Part shown: piece after piece, positions 25,721 through 35,440 of the stretch | Layout of the letters: every line of letters begins with the position of its first letter | Position numbering within the stretch: the first letter of the stretch is position 1 | NCBI RefSeq assembly: GCF_013389665.1 | Contig: NZ_CP058316.1 | Location: 2,480,001-2,544,000, forward strand | Direction: 5' to 3' | DNA: 64,000 bases | From: Microbacterium oleivorans | GTDB lineage: Bacteria; Actinomycetota; Actinomycetes; Actinomycetales; Microbacteriaceae | Made by a program: the position numbers and the translations under genes | Notes under the pieces: generated by a model | Databases searched by the model: none | Seen by the model: the letters and a program-made list of their open reading frames with translations, nothing else | Told to the model about the DNA's origin: nothing

Positions 25721-27091
25721 CTAGGACGTGGCGGCGCGCTTGACGTGGTCATAGGCTGCCAGGGCCGCCTTGCGGGTCGCGGCGAGGTCGACGATCGGAT
25801 CGCGGTCGGCGCTGTCGGGCGCCCACTGCCCGATGTAGAGCCCGCGCGGATCGAACTTCTCGGCCTGCCGCTCGGGGTTGAAGATGCGGAAGTACGGCGA
25901 CGCATCGGCGCCCGACCCCGCGACCCACTGCCAGTTGAACGGATTGCTCGCGCCGTCGGCATCCACGAGCGTGTCCCAGAACCACTGCTCGCCGAGGCGC
26001 CAGTCGATCAGCAGGTTCTTGGTGAGGAAGGATGCCGTCACCATCCGCACCCGGTTGTGCATGTAGCCGGTGTGCCAGAGCTCGCGCATGCCGGCATCGA
26101 CCATCGGCACCCCTGTCTCGCCCTTCTCCCACGCGGTGAGGTGGCTCGGGTCGAGCTGCGGCCACGGGAAGGCGTCGAACCCCTTGCGCCAGTTCGCCGT
26201 CGCGAGATCCGGGAAGTGGTACAGCGTGTGCCAGGCGAACTCGCGCCAACCGAGCTCCGAGAGGAATCGCGAGGCGGATGCCGCGTGCGCGCCGGTTCCG
26301 CCGCCGGTCTCGACCCCGGCGTGCCACACCGCGTGGGGGCTCAGCTCGCCCCAGCGCAGGCGCGGAGACAGCAGCGAGGTCGCCCCGGCGCTCGGCTCGT
26401 CGCGGGCGGCATCGTAGGAGCCGAGATCCTCGTGGAGGAACTCGCGAAGCCGAGCGCGGGCCGCGGCTTCGCCGGGCACCCAGCGCTCGCGCAGGCCGCC
26501 GGCCCAGTCGGGCTTCGTGGGCAGCAGCTCCCAGTCGTCGAGGTCGTCGCCGGCGGGCGCGGAGCGCACCCCCGGGATCTGCTGCGGGCGGGGGAGCGGC
26601 TCGCGAGGGGCCGGCAGGTTGCGTGCGGCGTTCCAGAACGGGGTGAAGACCGAGAAGGGCGTGCCGCTGCCGGTCTTCACCGTCCACGGCTCGAACAGCA
26701 CGGACGCCGCGAACGAGCGCACCTCGACTCCGTCGGCACGCAGGCGCTCCTTCAGCCCGGCGTCGATGGTGCGTTCGGCGCCCCCGTACCTCCGGTTCCA
26801 GAAGACCGCTCCGGCGCCGGTGTCGGCCACGACCGAGGCGACGACGTCGGCCGCAGGTCCACGGCGCAGCACGAGCGTCGAGCCCCGGTCGCGCAGGTCG
26901 GACGCGAGCGAGGCGAGCGAGTGATGCAGCCACCACCGTGCCGCGCCGCCGAGCGGGCGGATGCCGTCGGACTCCTCGTCGAGGACGTACAGCCCGATCA
27001 CCGGCTCGCCCCGGTCGAGGGCGGCGCGCAGGGCAGGGTGGTCGGCCAGGCGCAGGTCGTCGCGGAACCAGACGATCGAGGGCGAGCTCAT
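25721..27091 (-). CDS. phrB: Deoxyribodipyrimidine photo-lyase
   Basis: A 456-residue cryptochrome/photolyase-family enzyme that repairs cyclobutane pyrimidine dimers with blue light. The N-terminal antenna domain starts SIVWFRDDLRLADHPAL. The C-terminal FAD domain has the signature motifs SRFLSELGWREFAWHTLYHFP, GVPMVDAGMRELWHTGYMHNRVRMVTASFL and SNPFNWQWVAGSGADASPYFRIFNP. Class I is inferred from these motifs. The start ATG is at 27091. The gene is cytosolic; no photoregulatory element is recognised. Confidence 0.95.
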   Translation of the reverse strand: MSSPSIVWFRDDLRLADHPALRAALDRGEPVIGLYVLDEESDGIRPLGGAARWWLHHSLASLASDLRDRGSTLVLRRGPAADVVASVVADTGAGAVFWNRRYGGAERTIDAGLKERLRADGVEVRSFAASVLFEPWTVKTGSGTPFSVFTPFWNAARNLPAPREPLPRPQQIPGVRSAPAGDDLDDWELLPTKPDWAGGLRERWVPGEAAARARLREFLHEDLGSYDAARDEPSAGATSLLSPRLRWGELSPHAVWHAGVETGGGTGAHAASASRFLSELGWREFAWHTLYHFPDLATANWRKGFDAFPWPQLDPSHLTAWEKGETGVPMVDAGMRELWHTGYMHNRVRMVTASFLTKNLLIDWRLGEQWFWDTLVDADGASNPFNWQWVAGSGADASPYFRIFNPERQAEKFDPRGLYIGQWAPDSADRDPIVDLAATRKAALAAYDHVKRAATS

Positions 27092-27270
27092 CCCGTCATC
27101 CTGGCTGCACGGCGACGACCGGCGCGAACGGTTGACAGCCGCGTCGTGCCCGGTGCGGCTCCGCGCGAACTCCTCAGAACCTCGACCTCGCGCGCCGACA
27201 TCCGCGCCGTCGCAGCGGCGGCCTCCGGCATGCCGGCCGTATCTGAGGAGTCATCGCGCCGCGGGCTCGC
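27092..27270. other. Intergenic region with a 10-bp inverted repeat
   Basis: 179 bp lie between two minus-strand genes. ACTCCTCAGA (27169-27178) is repeated inverted as TCTGAGGAGT (27242-27251), with 63 bp between. No ORF or promoter is convincing. It may be a weak hairpin, operator pair or remnant; the function is unknown. Confidence 0.4.
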
Positions 27271-28485
27271 TCAGTCGCCGGGCAGCTCGTGGCCGGCGGG
27301 CATCGCCACGATGAGTCCGCCCGCGTCGAGGCGGGTCTGGACGTGCTTGGCCTCGCCGAACTCGTCGCCGTCGAGCTGCACGGGGTGCGGCTCCTGCGGA
27401 GCGAGCGCGACGCCCCGGCCGCGCGAGTACACGACGGCGCTGTCCTTGGTGCGCAGCGACAGCACGCGGCGGCCGGCGCGGAACTTCCGCAGGAAGCTGT
27501 TGTCCCACGCGACCCGGCGCCAGACGAGGAGCCAGCCCCAGAACCCCTTGGGCTGCATGATGACGACGTCGAGCTCGCCGTCGGTGATCGATGCCTCGGG
27601 GATCAGCTCGATGCCGGCCTGCAGCGACCCGCAGTTCGCGAACAGCACGCTCTGCACCCGGGCGGCGTGCATCCGGTGCCCGTCGAGCTGGTACACGACC
27701 CGGAACGGCTTGGCCTTGACCAGCGAGCGGGTGGCGCCGTCGACGTAGGCGACCCAGCCGACGCTCTTCTTCAGCTGGGGGTTGGTGTTCGCGATCATCG
27801 CGGCGTCGAGTCCCATGCCGCCCATGACGACGAACGCGTGTTCCTCGACCTCGCCGCCTTCGCGCGTGATCCGCGCCCAGCCGACGTCGATCGGCGTCCG
27901 GTCGCCGGTGAACGCCGCCTCGATCATGGTCTCGGGCTCGGTCAGGGGCAGCCCGAGGTTGCGGGCGAGCAGGTTCCCGGTGCCGCTCGGGACGATCGCG
28001 AGGGGGATGCCGCTGCCGCTCATCTCGCCCGACACCGCTCGCACCGTGCCGTCGCCGCCCGCGACCAGCACCACGCTCGCGTCGGCCTCGAGGGCCTGAC
28101 GCGTGACGTCGTCGCCGAGGTCGTCGACGGTCGTCTCGTAGAAGAGAGGCTCTTCCCATCCCGCCTCTTCCGAGGCGCGGAGCACCTGCTCGCGCAGGGC
28201 ATCGCCGTCGACCTTGGTCGGGTTGTAGACCAGCGCGGCCTTCGGGTTCGGCTTCTCGGCGCCTCCGCCCATCGGCTCGGTCTCGCCCTCGGGGCCGACG
28301 CGACGCGCCTCCCCGGTCTCGCCGTCGGTGGTGTCGGGGGCGACGTCCTCGGGTTCGCGGATGACGTCGTCGGGGGCCGCCGCCTGTTCCGGGTCGGGAG
28401 CCGCGGCATCCGTCCGGTCGTTCGCCGTGGAGGTGAGATCGTCGGAGCGCTCCCGAGGGGAGGTGTCGCCGGACTGGGTCGCCAT
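27271..28485 (-). CDS. Diacylglycerol/lipid kinase family protein (DagK/YegS-like)
   Basis: A 404-residue cytosolic or peripheral-membrane kinase. The catalytic domain begins near residue 81 (KAALVYNPTK) and holds the nucleotide-binding GGDGT at 143-147, the conserved IPSGTGNLLARNLGLP and the C-terminal ITDGELDVVIMQPKG. The first 80 residues are an acidic, low-complexity extension (DAAAPDPEQAAAPDD, EPEDVAPDTTDGETGE) not needed for the fold, which makes the protein longer than the usual 300 residues. The start ATG at 28485 is preceded by TATGGT on the minus strand (28492-28497) at 6 nt, so it is probably leaderless. Diacylglycerol or a related lipid is the likely substrate. Confidence 0.9.
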   Translation of the reverse strand: MATQSGDTSPRERSDDLTSTANDRTDAAAPDPEQAAAPDDVIREPEDVAPDTTDGETGEARRVGPEGETEPMGGGAEKPNPKAALVYNPTKVDGDALREQVLRASEEAGWEEPLFYETTVDDLGDDVTRQALEADASVVLVAGGDGTVRAVSGEMSGSGIPLAIVPSGTGNLLARNLGLPLTEPETMIEAAFTGDRTPIDVGWARITREGGEVEEHAFVVMGGMGLDAAMIANTNPQLKKSVGWVAYVDGATRSLVKAKPFRVVYQLDGHRMHAARVQSVLFANCGSLQAGIELIPEASITDGELDVVIMQPKGFWGWLLVWRRVAWDNSFLRKFRAGRRVLSLRTKDSAVVYSRGRGVALAPQEPHPVQLDGDEFGEAKHVQTRLDAGGLIVAMPAGHELPGD

Positions 28486-28598
28486 GGCTACACCATAGAG
28501 GTGCCCGGGGATGCAGGATTGCCCCTTGCGCCGCCTGGCCTCGCGAGCATCGGCGCCGTCGATGCCGGGCGTCCGGCTGCCCCGGCGTCCCGCGACCC

Positions 28599-28610
28599 TA
28601 GACTTGACGG
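28599..28610 (+). promoter_or_regulatory. Leaderless -10 element of serS
   Basis: TAGACT (28599-28604) ends 6 nt before the GTG at 28611. The arrangement is the same as for pheA and marR, and no Shine-Dalgarno sequence is present. Confidence 0.6.
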
Positions 28611-29876
28611 GTGATCGACCTCGCCCTCCTCCGTGAACAGCCCGACCTGGTCAAACTCTCGCAGGTGAAGCGCGGCGAATCGGCCGACACCGTCGACGCG
28701 GCGCTCGCCGCCGACCGCGACCGCCGCGAAGCCCTCACCGCCTTCGAGCGGCTGCGCGCCGAGCAGAACGCCCACGGCAAGAAGGTGGCGCAGGCTCCGA
28801 AGGAAGAGAAGGCCGCCCTCGTCGCCGAGGCGAAGCAGCTCAGCGAGCGGGTCAAGCAGGCGCAGCACGCCGTGGCCGCCGCCGAGGAGGCTGCGGAGGT
28901 CGCTCTCGCCCGGATCGAGAACATCGTCATCGACGACGTGCCCGCCGGCGGCGAGGCGGACTTCGTGACGCTGCGGACCCACGGCGAGCCGCCGGCCTTC
29001 GACTTCACACCGCTCGACCACCTCGCCCTGGGCGAGAAGCTCGGCGCGATCGACATGGAGCGCGGCACGAAGGTCTCGGGCAGCCGGTTCTACTTCCTCA
29101 GCGGCATCGGCGCCCGTCTCGAGCTCGCTCTCATGATGCTCGGCCTCGACCGTGCGCTCGCCGCCGGATTCACGCCGCTCATCCCGCCGACGCTCGTTCG
29201 TCCCGAGGTCATGCGCGGGACCGGCTTCCTCGGGCAGCACGCCGCCGAGGTGTACCACCTCGAGGAGGACGACGCGTACCTCGTGGGCACGAGCGAGGTT
29301 CCCCTCGCCGGGTATCACATGGACGAGATCCTCGACCTCGATCGCGGCGCGAAGCGCTACGCGGGCTGGTCGACCTGCTATCGCCGCGAGGCCGGCTCGT
29401 ACGGCAAGGACACGCGCGGCATCATCCGGGTGCATCAGTTCAACAAGCTCGAGATGTTCGTCTACACGACCCCGGCCGACGCCGAGGCCGAGCACCTGCG
29501 CCTCGTCGCGATGCAGGAGCGGATGCTGCAGGACCTCGGGCTGTCGTACCGCGTGATCGACGTCGCCGCCGGGGACCTGGGCTCGAGCGCCGCCCGCAAG
29601 TACGACATCGAGGCCTGGGTGCCCACCCAGGGCGCCTACCGCGAGCTGACCTCGACCTCGAACTGCACGACCTACCAGGCGCGCCGCCTCGACATCCGCC
29701 ACCGTCCCGAGGGAGGCAAGACCGAGCCCGTCGCGACGCTCAACGGCACCCTCGCCACCACGCGGTGGCTCGTGGCCCTGCTCGAGACCCACCAGCGCGC
29801 CGACGGCTCCGTCGTGATCCCCGAGGTGCTGCGCCCGTACCTGGGCGGCCTCGAGGTCGCGGAGCCGCTGGCATGA
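28611..29876 (+). CDS. serS: Serine--tRNA ligase
   Basis: A 421-residue class II aminoacyl-tRNA synthetase. The N-terminal long coiled-coil arm (about 30-105: [24 protein letters not shown] onward) grips the long variable arm of tRNA-Ser. Motif 2 is [26 protein letters not shown] and motif 3 is [17 protein letters not shown]. The start is GTG at 28611 with a leaderless promoter. The stop overlaps the HAD gene ATG (ATGA). A tRNA-Ser gene lies 1.1 kb downstream. Confidence 0.96.
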   Translation: MIDLALLREQPDLVKLSQVKRGESADTVDAALAADRDRREALTAFERLRAEQNAHGKKVAQAPKEEKAALVAEAKQLSERVKQAQHAVAAAEEAAEVALARIENIVIDDVPAGGEADFVTLRTHGEPPAFDFTPLDHLALGEKLGAIDMERGTKVSGSRFYFLSGIGARLELALMMLGLDRALAAGFTPLIPPTLVRPEVMRGTGFLGQHAAEVYHLEEDDAYLVGTSEVPLAGYHMDEILDLDRGAKRYAGWSTCYRREAGSYGKDTRGIIRVHQFNKLEMFVYTTPADAEAEHLRLVAMQERMLQDLGLSYRVIDVAAGDLGSSAARKYDIEAWVPTQGAYRELTSTSNCTTYQARRLDIRHRPEGGKTEPVATLNGTLATTRWLVALLETHQRADGSVVIPEVLRPYLGGLEVAEPLA

Positions 29877-30841
29877 CCGGCGGTGCCGACGGCGGCATGA
29901 CCGACGCCACCGACACGGTCGCGGAGGTCGTTCCGGACGCGCTTCCCGACGCCGGCGGGATCGAGGTCGTCGCACCCCGCGACGCCGCCGAGATCGTCGA
30001 GGACGTCGCCGAGGGGATGCCGGCGGGTGCGGGCTCGCCCCGGCTGCTGATCGTGCTCGACATCGACGGCACCGTGCTGCTCGAGGACGAGACCCTCAGC
30101 CCCGGTGTGGTCGACGCGGTCGCCGACGCCCACGCCGCCGGGCACGAGGTGATGCTCGCGACGGGGCGATCGTGGGAGGGGACCCACGGAATCCTCGGTG
30201 CGCTCGCACTGACACCCGACTACGTCGTCTGCTCGAACGGCGCCGTCATCCTCAAGCGCACCGACGACGCGTTCGCCGATGCGCTCGCATACGAGCGGTT
30301 CTACATCGAGACCTTCGATCCGACCGAGGTGCTGGGCCTGCTGCGCGAGCACCTGCCGCATGCGCGGTACATGGTCGAGCTGCCCGATGGGAGCCGGCTC
30401 TACACCGAGGAGCTGCACGACTGGAACCTGCGCGACGCCGACAAGGTCGCGTTCGAGCGCCTGTCGGATCAGGAGGTGTGCCGCGTGGTGGTCGTCTCGC
30501 CCGAGGAGACCGACTCGGACTTCGTCGAGCTCGTCGACCGCATCGGGCTCAACAAGGTCTCGTACGCGGTGGGGTGGTCGGCGTGGCTCGACATCGCGCC
30601 GCAGGGCGTCGACAAGTCGACCGCGCTCGAGCGGGTTCGCACCTGGCTGGGCATCGTCCCGAGCGATGTGCTCGTGATGGGCGACGGCCGCAACGACGTC
30701 GGCATGTTCCGCTGGGCGCGCGAGCACGGCGGCCGGGCCATCGCGATGGCTCAGGGCCCGGCTGAGGTGCTTGCCGAGGCGTCCGAGACCACGGTGTCGG
30801 TGCAGGAGGGCGGCGTCGCCGCCATCCTCCGTGCACTCTGA
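29873..30841 (+). CDS. HAD-superfamily phosphatase (Cof type)
   Basis: A 322-residue HAD hydrolase. Motif I is [11 protein letters not shown] (Asp63 nucleophile, Asp65), motif II is in MLATGRSW, motif III the lysine near GVDKSTAL, and motif [17 protein letters not shown]. The Cof-type IIB cap lies between motifs II and III. It probably dephosphorylates a sugar phosphate or cofactor. The first 55 residues are an Ala/Asp/Glu-rich extension; ATG at 29897 is an alternative start, but 29873 overlaps the serS stop and is preferred. Co-transcription with serS is likely. Confidence 0.88.
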   Translation: MTGGADGGMTDATDTVAEVVPDALPDAGGIEVVAPRDAAEIVEDVAEGMPAGAGSPRLLIVLDIDGTVLLEDETLSPGVVDAVADAHAAGHEVMLATGRSWEGTHGILGALALTPDYVVCSNGAVILKRTDDAFADALAYERFYIETFDPTEVLGLLREHLPHARYMVELPDGSRLYTEELHDWNLRDADKVAFERLSDQEVCRVVVVSPEETDSDFVELVDRIGLNKVSYAVGWSAWLDIAPQGVDKSTALERVRTWLGIVPSDVLVMGDGRNDVGMFRWAREHGGRAIAMAQGPAEVLAEASETTVSVQEGGVAAILRAL

Positions 30842-30966
30842 CACCCCGGCACGTCGCGAAGGTGTGGCATCGCCCGGTCACCGGGCGCGGATTCCCTGCG
30901 TGGGCGTCGCTTTCTCGGGGGTGAGCCGCCCCGGGTAGGATCGAAGCTCAGCGGTTCGCGCCGCTG

Positions 30967-31054
30967 GGAGGGTTGTCCGAGCGGCCGAAGGATCCAGTCT
31001 TGAAAACTGGTGGGCAGCAATGTCCCGTGGGTTCGAATCCCACACCCTCCGCCA
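30967..31054 (+). tRNA. tRNA-Ser(UGA)
   Basis: An acceptor stem GGAGGGT (30967-30973) pairs with ACCCTCC, followed by discriminator G and an encoded CCA (31052-31054). The anticodon stem CCAGT/ACTGG encloses the loop CTTGAAA with anticodon TGA. A long variable arm (tgggcagcaatgtccc) is typical of serine, and the T-loop GTTCGAATC is present. It reads UCA and UCN codons. A possible -10, TAGGAT, lies near 30937. Confidence 0.95.
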
Positions 31055-31073
31055 GATGTCGCCGTCCTGCGCG

Positions 31074-33548
31074 TCAGAGCAGGCCGCGGCCGACGAGCTC
31101 GGCGCGCAGGGCCGGGGCGATGTGCTCGGCGTATGCGACCGTGAGGTGGGTCTTGTCGTAACGCGTCGGGATGTCGCCGGCGAAGGCCGGGCACACGAGC
31201 TCCCAGCAGGTGAACGGCAATGAGCTGATCGCATGGTTGCCCGACGCGGCGGCGACCTGCTCGGCGGCGGCCTCCATCTGCCCCCAGGTGCTCGATACGC
31301 CGGCGGCGCACGCGTAGGGCGAGGTGGCGGGGGAGTAGCAGCGGCCCAGATCCGCGCCCTCGGGCGGCGGCGCGAGATGGACGATCCGCCCGGGCAGACC
31401 GTAGGCGTCCGCTTCGGCCTCCTGCGCCGCGAGCAGGGCATCGGCCGACAGGTCGGAGCCGTCGGGTGTGTGACCGAGCGTGTAGGCGTTGCTCATCACG
31501 ACGAGGCTCGGCTCCTCGGCGGCGATCATCGCGCGCACGTCGGCCTTGCGCTGCGGGCAGGCCGCCATCACGCCGACGCCGTCGTTCTGCACGGCGACGT
31601 CGGTGAAGCGGCATCCGTACAGGCCCACCGTCGTGACACGGATGCCGCCGTCGCTCTGGTCCGCGAGGGTGCGGAACGCCGGGGCGTAGGCCATGGCCGT
31701 CGAATCGCCCACGAGATAGATGCGGGTGGCGGCATCGGCGCTGCCGGTGCTGCATCCCGCCGCCGTCGGGGTGATGTCGGGCGAGAAGCAGTCGCGCGCC
31801 GGGTTGCTCGCCGATGAGCGGGCGATGACCTCGTCGAGTGACGGATGCAGCTCGGGCCACGCGCTCGCGGATGCCGCGGAGGCCAGCTCGTCCTGGAGAG
31901 CGGCGATCGGGTCGAGCGGTTCTCCGTCCGCCGCCGGCGCGGAGTCCGCGGCACTCGCGGGCGGACGGGCGATGGGCGGCGCGCTGAGCCCGCCGAAGAC
32001 GTTCTGTACGACGAGGACCACGGCGAGGGCGGCGATGCCGAGCCCCGATGCGGCCAGCAGAGCGGGAGGGCCGAACCGCGCACGCCAGGCGCTCCAGGGC
32101 GACGATGCCACCGGGATCCCGCCGGTCGTCGGCGCTGCGGCTGCGGGCGTCTCGCGTGCGGGGGTGCTCGTCGACGTCGAGGCGATCGCCTGCGGGACGG
32201 CGTCGGTCGCGCCGGTCGGTTCGGGGGTGGCCGCCGCCGGGGACGCGGCCGCCGCCGGAACAGGACGCGTCATGCCCGGGTAGTACCGCGTCCCGGGCGT
32301 CCAGCCCGCCGGGCGGCTGCCCAGACCCGCGCCCGGCGCCGGGCCCAGACCCGCACCCGGAGCTGCGTCCGGGGCCGGGATCGGATCCGGGGCGGGGGTC
32401 GGCGTCGAGCTCGGGGCCCCGACGGCAGCGACCGTGGCCGCGGGCGCCGTCGTCGCCCGGTGGGCCGCGTACGGGGCGTAGCGGAACGGCCGCTCGACGA
32501 GGTGGTACGAGGCCAGGGCGAGGACGCCGATCACCCCCAGGACGAGCCACGTCGACGCCTCTCGCGCGGGCAGGAGAACCGCCGCGAAGACGATCACCGG
32601 GAAGTGCCACAGGTACAGCGAGTACGACAGATCGCCCACCGCCACGCTCACCGGGTTGGTCAGCGGGAACAGGTGACGATGACGCGGGTCGCCGGCTGCT
32701 CCGCCGGCGAGCACGAGCACCGTCGCTCCGATCGGCAGCAGCGCCCACGGCGCCGGAAAGCCCGCAGCCTCGGGGTCGATCACGGCGAACGCCACGACGA
32801 TCGCCGCGAGCCCGAGCCAGCTCAGCGTGCCGCCGAGCGCCCGCGGCATCCGTGCGAGCGCCGGGACGCAGGTCGCCACGATCGCGCCGGCGGCGAGCTC
32901 CCATGCGCGGGTCAGCGTCGAGAAGTACGCGGCGACGGCCGCGTCGCCGCTCTGCGCGAGCGCCCAGGCGAACGAGGCCGTCGCCGCCGCCGCCGCCAGC
33001 GTGCCCACGGCGACCGCGGCCCGCGGCCCGCGTCGCGTCGCCGCGGGCAGGAGCGAGACCACGGCGAGCAGCAGCAGCGGCCACACGAGATAGAACTGCT
33101 CCTCGACCGCGAGCGACCAGTAGTGCTGCAGCGGCGACACGGCGTCGTCCGCGTGGAAGTAGTCGGTGCCGAGCGCCGCGAAACGCCAGTTCGCCGCGAA
33201 TCCCGCCGACCACAGGGCGTCGAGGAGGGTCTGCTCGGCGCGGGCGCGATGGAAGATCGCGGACGCGATGGCGGCCGTGACGGCGAGCACGACCAGAGCC
33301 GCCGGGAGGATGCGGCGCGCGCGGCGTCCCGCGAAGGCCGCGAGGCGGATGCCGCCGGTGCTGCGGATCTCACGCAGGAGGGCGCCGGTGATGAGGAACC
33401 CCGACACGACGAAGAAGACGTCCACGCCCACGAAGCCGCCGCGCGGCCATCCCGCGGCGTGCGCGCCGATGACCGCGACGACGGCCAGGGCGCGGAGCCC
33501 CTGGATGTCGCGTCGCGGAGTCGGGTGCGGGGATGTCGGGATGTTCAC
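31074..33548 (-). CDS. OafA-like acyltransferase 3 with C-terminal SGNH domain
   Basis: An 824-residue membrane O-acyltransferase. The N-terminal acyltransferase-3 domain (about 14-370) has ten or so spans, with DIQGLRALAVVAVIGAHA, the catalytic-type His there, GGFVGVDVFFVVSGFLIT and YWSLAVEEQFYLVWP. A Pro/Ala/Thr-rich linker of about 130 residues follows, then a further span (LLAASGLGIAALAVVLVVQ), then an extracytoplasmic SGNH domain with GDS in YLVGDSTAMAY and a final DKTHLT. Such enzymes acetylate surface polysaccharide or peptidoglycan. The start GTG at 33548 is chosen to fit the domain start; an upstream ATG adds 15 residues. Confidence 0.88.
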   Translation of the reverse strand: MNIPTSPHPTPRRDIQGLRALAVVAVIGAHAAGWPRGGFVGVDVFFVVSGFLITGALLREIRSTGGIRLAAFAGRRARRILPAALVVLAVTAAIASAIFHRARAEQTLLDALWSAGFAANWRFAALGTDYFHADDAVSPLQHYWSLAVEEQFYLVWPLLLLAVVSLLPAATRRGPRAAVAVGTLAAAAATASFAWALAQSGDAAVAAYFSTLTRAWELAAGAIVATCVPALARMPRALGGTLSWLGLAAIVVAFAVIDPEAAGFPAPWALLPIGATVLVLAGGAAGDPRHRHLFPLTNPVSVAVGDLSYSLYLWHFPVIVFAAVLLPAREASTWLVLGVIGVLALASYHLVERPFRYAPYAAHRATTAPAATVAAVGAPSSTPTPAPDPIPAPDAAPGAGLGPAPGAGLGSRPAGWTPGTRYYPGMTRPVPAAAASPAAATPEPTGATDAVPQAIASTSTSTPARETPAAAAPTTGGIPVASSPWSAWRARFGPPALLAASGLGIAALAVVLVVQNVFGGLSAPPIARPPASAADSAPAADGEPLDPIAALQDELASAASASAWPELHPSLDEVIARSSASNPARDCFSPDITPTAAGCSTGSADAATRIYLVGDSTAMAYAPAFRTLADQSDGGIRVTTVGLYGCRFTDVAVQNDGVGVMAACPQRKADVRAMIAAEEPSLVVMSNAYTLGHTPDGSDLSADALLAAQEAEADAYGLPGRIVHLAPPPEGADLGRCYSPATSPYACAAGVSSTWGQMEAAAEQVAAASGNHAISSLPFTCWELVCPAFAGDIPTRYDKTHLTVAYAEHIAPALRAELVGRGLL

Positions 33549-33790
33549 GTACCGGTCCGGGAAGGGCAGACCCGAGTGTAGTGGGAGCGATCCCATTCGT
33601 GCTGCCGGCTCCGCGTCGCGGGCAGGCGACTGCGCCCCGGAGCCCGGACCGCTGCGTGTGTGCGCGCCGTGCGGCAGCCCTCCGTACGACGCCGTGCAGC
33701 GGTCGATCGAGGAGGGCGCCTCGTCTTCCACAGAGCGCCGCCGATCGCAACCGGCATGCGGCCGACGGCGGATCGAGGTGGACTGATGCC

Positions 33791-35440
33791 GTGCAGCCCG
33801 ACGAGATCGCCCGTGTCGCCCGAGAGTCCTTCGGCATCGAGGAGCTGCGACCGCAACAGCTCGACGCGATCGAGGCGGCCGTGGCCGGGCGCGACGTGCT
33901 GGTGGTCTGGGCCACCGGCGCGGGCAAATCGGCGGTCTACCAGGTCGCAGCCGCGCTGCGTCCGGGACTGACGGCCATCGTCTCGCCGCTGATCGCGCTG
34001 CAGGAGGATCAGCTCGCCCGTCTCGAGGACGCCCCCGATGCGCCGCAGGGGGTCGCATTGAACTCCAGCCGAGGCGTCCGCGCACAGCGCGAGGCCTGGG
34101 ATGCGATCCGATCGGGCGAGGCGTCGTACGTCCTCCTCGCCCCCGAGCAGCTCGCCAAGGACGATGTGGTGGCCGAGCTCGCCGCGGCGGGCGTCTCGCT
34201 GCTGGTCGTCGACGAGGCGCACTGCATCGCCGCCTGGGGCCACGATTTCCGTCCCGACTATCTGATGCTCGGCGACGTCGCCGAGCGGCTCGGTCGCCCG
34301 CCGATCCTGGCTCTGACGGCGACGGCCACGAGCCCGGTCCGCACCGAGATCATCGATCGGCTCGGCATGGACGATCCCACGATCCTCGTCGGCGACGTCG
34401 ACCGGCCGAACATCGCGTTGCAGGTGCGCCGGCACAACGACGAATCCGGCAAGCGCGACGCGGTGCTCGACGAGGTCGTCGGGCTGGCACAGCCGGGACT
34501 GCTCTACACGGCCACCCGACGCGCGGCGGAGGAGTACGCCGACGAGCTCGACCAGCGCGGGCTGCGGGCCGTCGCTTACCACGCCGGCCTCTCGGCCACG
34601 GATCGCACCCGCGTGCACGAGGCCTTCCACGACGGCGCGGTCGACGTCGTGGTCGCCACGTCGGCCTTCGGGATGGGGATCGACAAGGCCGATCTGCGCT
34701 TCGTCGTCCACGCCGACATCCCCGACTCCGTCGACGCCTACTACCAGGAGCTCGGTCGGGCCGGACGCGACGGAGAGCCCGCAACGGCGACCCTCCACTA
34801 CCGACCCGAGGACCTCGCGCTCCGCCGTTTCTTCGCGGCATCCGCCCCCAAGCGCGGTGAGCTGAAGCGACTGGTGTCGGCGATCGCGGGCGCGACGCGG
34901 GGACGCGCCGAGCTCGCCGCCGCCGGCGGCCTGTCGTCGCGTCGGGTCACGGCGCTGCTGACGGTGCTCATCGACGCCGGGGCCGTGCGGGCGGGCCGCG
35001 CCGGCGTCGCGTTGCGTCGCGGCATGACTGTCGAGCGGGCCGTCGATGCGGCGCTCGAGCGTTCGGAGGAGCGCGAGCGCATCGACCGCTCGCGCATCGA
35101 GATGCTCCGCGGCTACGCCGAGACGCGGCGGTGCCGTCGCGCGATCCTGCTCGGGTACTTCGGGCAGGACTACGTCGAGCCGTGCGACAACTGCGACGTC
35201 TGCCTCACGACGGCCGCGGAGCGCACGGCCGCCGCCGAGGGCGCCGACCGTGATGGCGACCACGCCCGCCCGGATGCCGCACCGTTCGCCGTCGACGACG
35301 TGGTGCGCCACCACGAGTGGGGCGAGGGCACGGTCATGGCCGTCGAGGACGACCGGGTCACCGTCTTCTTCGACTCGCAGGGCTACAAGGTCCTGTCGAT
35401 CGAGCTCGTGGCGGAGCGCGGACTGCTCGCCTCCGCTTGA
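33791..35440 (+). CDS. RecQ-family ATP-dependent DNA helicase
   Basis: A 549-residue SF2 helicase. Motif 0 is FGIEELRPQQLDAIEA, Walker A ATGAGKSAV (41-49), DEAH at 141-144, motif III LTATATSPV, motif V ATSAFGMGIDKADLRFVVHADIP, and motif VI ELGRAGRDG. The RecQ zinc-binding subdomain CRR...CDNCDVC follows at about 432-455. In place of an HRDC domain, the last 55 residues form a small beta domain, VVRHHEWGEGTVMAVEDDRVTVFF, resembling the CarD/UvrD C-terminal tudor-like module. The start GTG at 33791. It acts in DNA repair or recombination. Confidence 0.9.
   Translation: MQPDEIARVARESFGIEELRPQQLDAIEAAVAGRDVLVVWATGAGKSAVYQVAAALRPGLTAIVSPLIALQEDQLARLEDAPDAPQGVALNSSRGVRAQREAWDAIRSGEASYVLLAPEQLAKDDVVAELAAAGVSLLVVDEAHCIAAWGHDFRPDYLMLGDVAERLGRPPILALTATATSPVRTEIIDRLGMDDPTILVGDVDRPNIALQVRRHNDESGKRDAVLDEVVGLAQPGLLYTATRRAAEEYADELDQRGLRAVAYHAGLSATDRTRVHEAFHDGAVDVVVATSAFGMGIDKADLRFVVHADIPDSVDAYYQELGRAGRDGEPATATLHYRPEDLALRRFFAASAPKRGELKRLVSAIAGATRGRAELAAAGGLSSRRVTALLTVLIDAGAVRAGRAGVALRRGMTVERAVDAALERSEERERIDRSRIEMLRGYAETRRCRRAILLGYFGQDYVEPCDNCDVCLTTAAERTAAAEGADRDGDHARPDAAPFAVDDVVRHHEWGEGTVMAVEDDRVTVFFDSQGYKVLSIELVAERGLLASA

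Noticed and set aside
23957..27748. 1263-codon plus-strand open frame
   Set aside because: It runs antisense through the LLM oxidoreductase, photolyase and lipid kinase genes, and its residues are Arg/Gly/Val/His-rich without domains. High-GC DNA keeps the antisense frame open.
22680..33793. Shared 17-nt sequence at the starts of the EamA and recQ genes (GGTGGACTGATGCCGTG)
   Set aside because: It ends in the start codon of both genes, and TGGACT 6 nt upstream would fit the leaderless pattern loosely, but GATGCC is very frequent in this genome and one such match in 64 kb of GC-rich DNA is near chance.
33549..34085. N-terminal extension of the OafA-like acyltransferase to 1003 residues
   Set aside because: The extra 179 residues are antisense to the recQ start region, Arg-rich and outside the domain; the first transmembrane domain begins right after GTG 33548.
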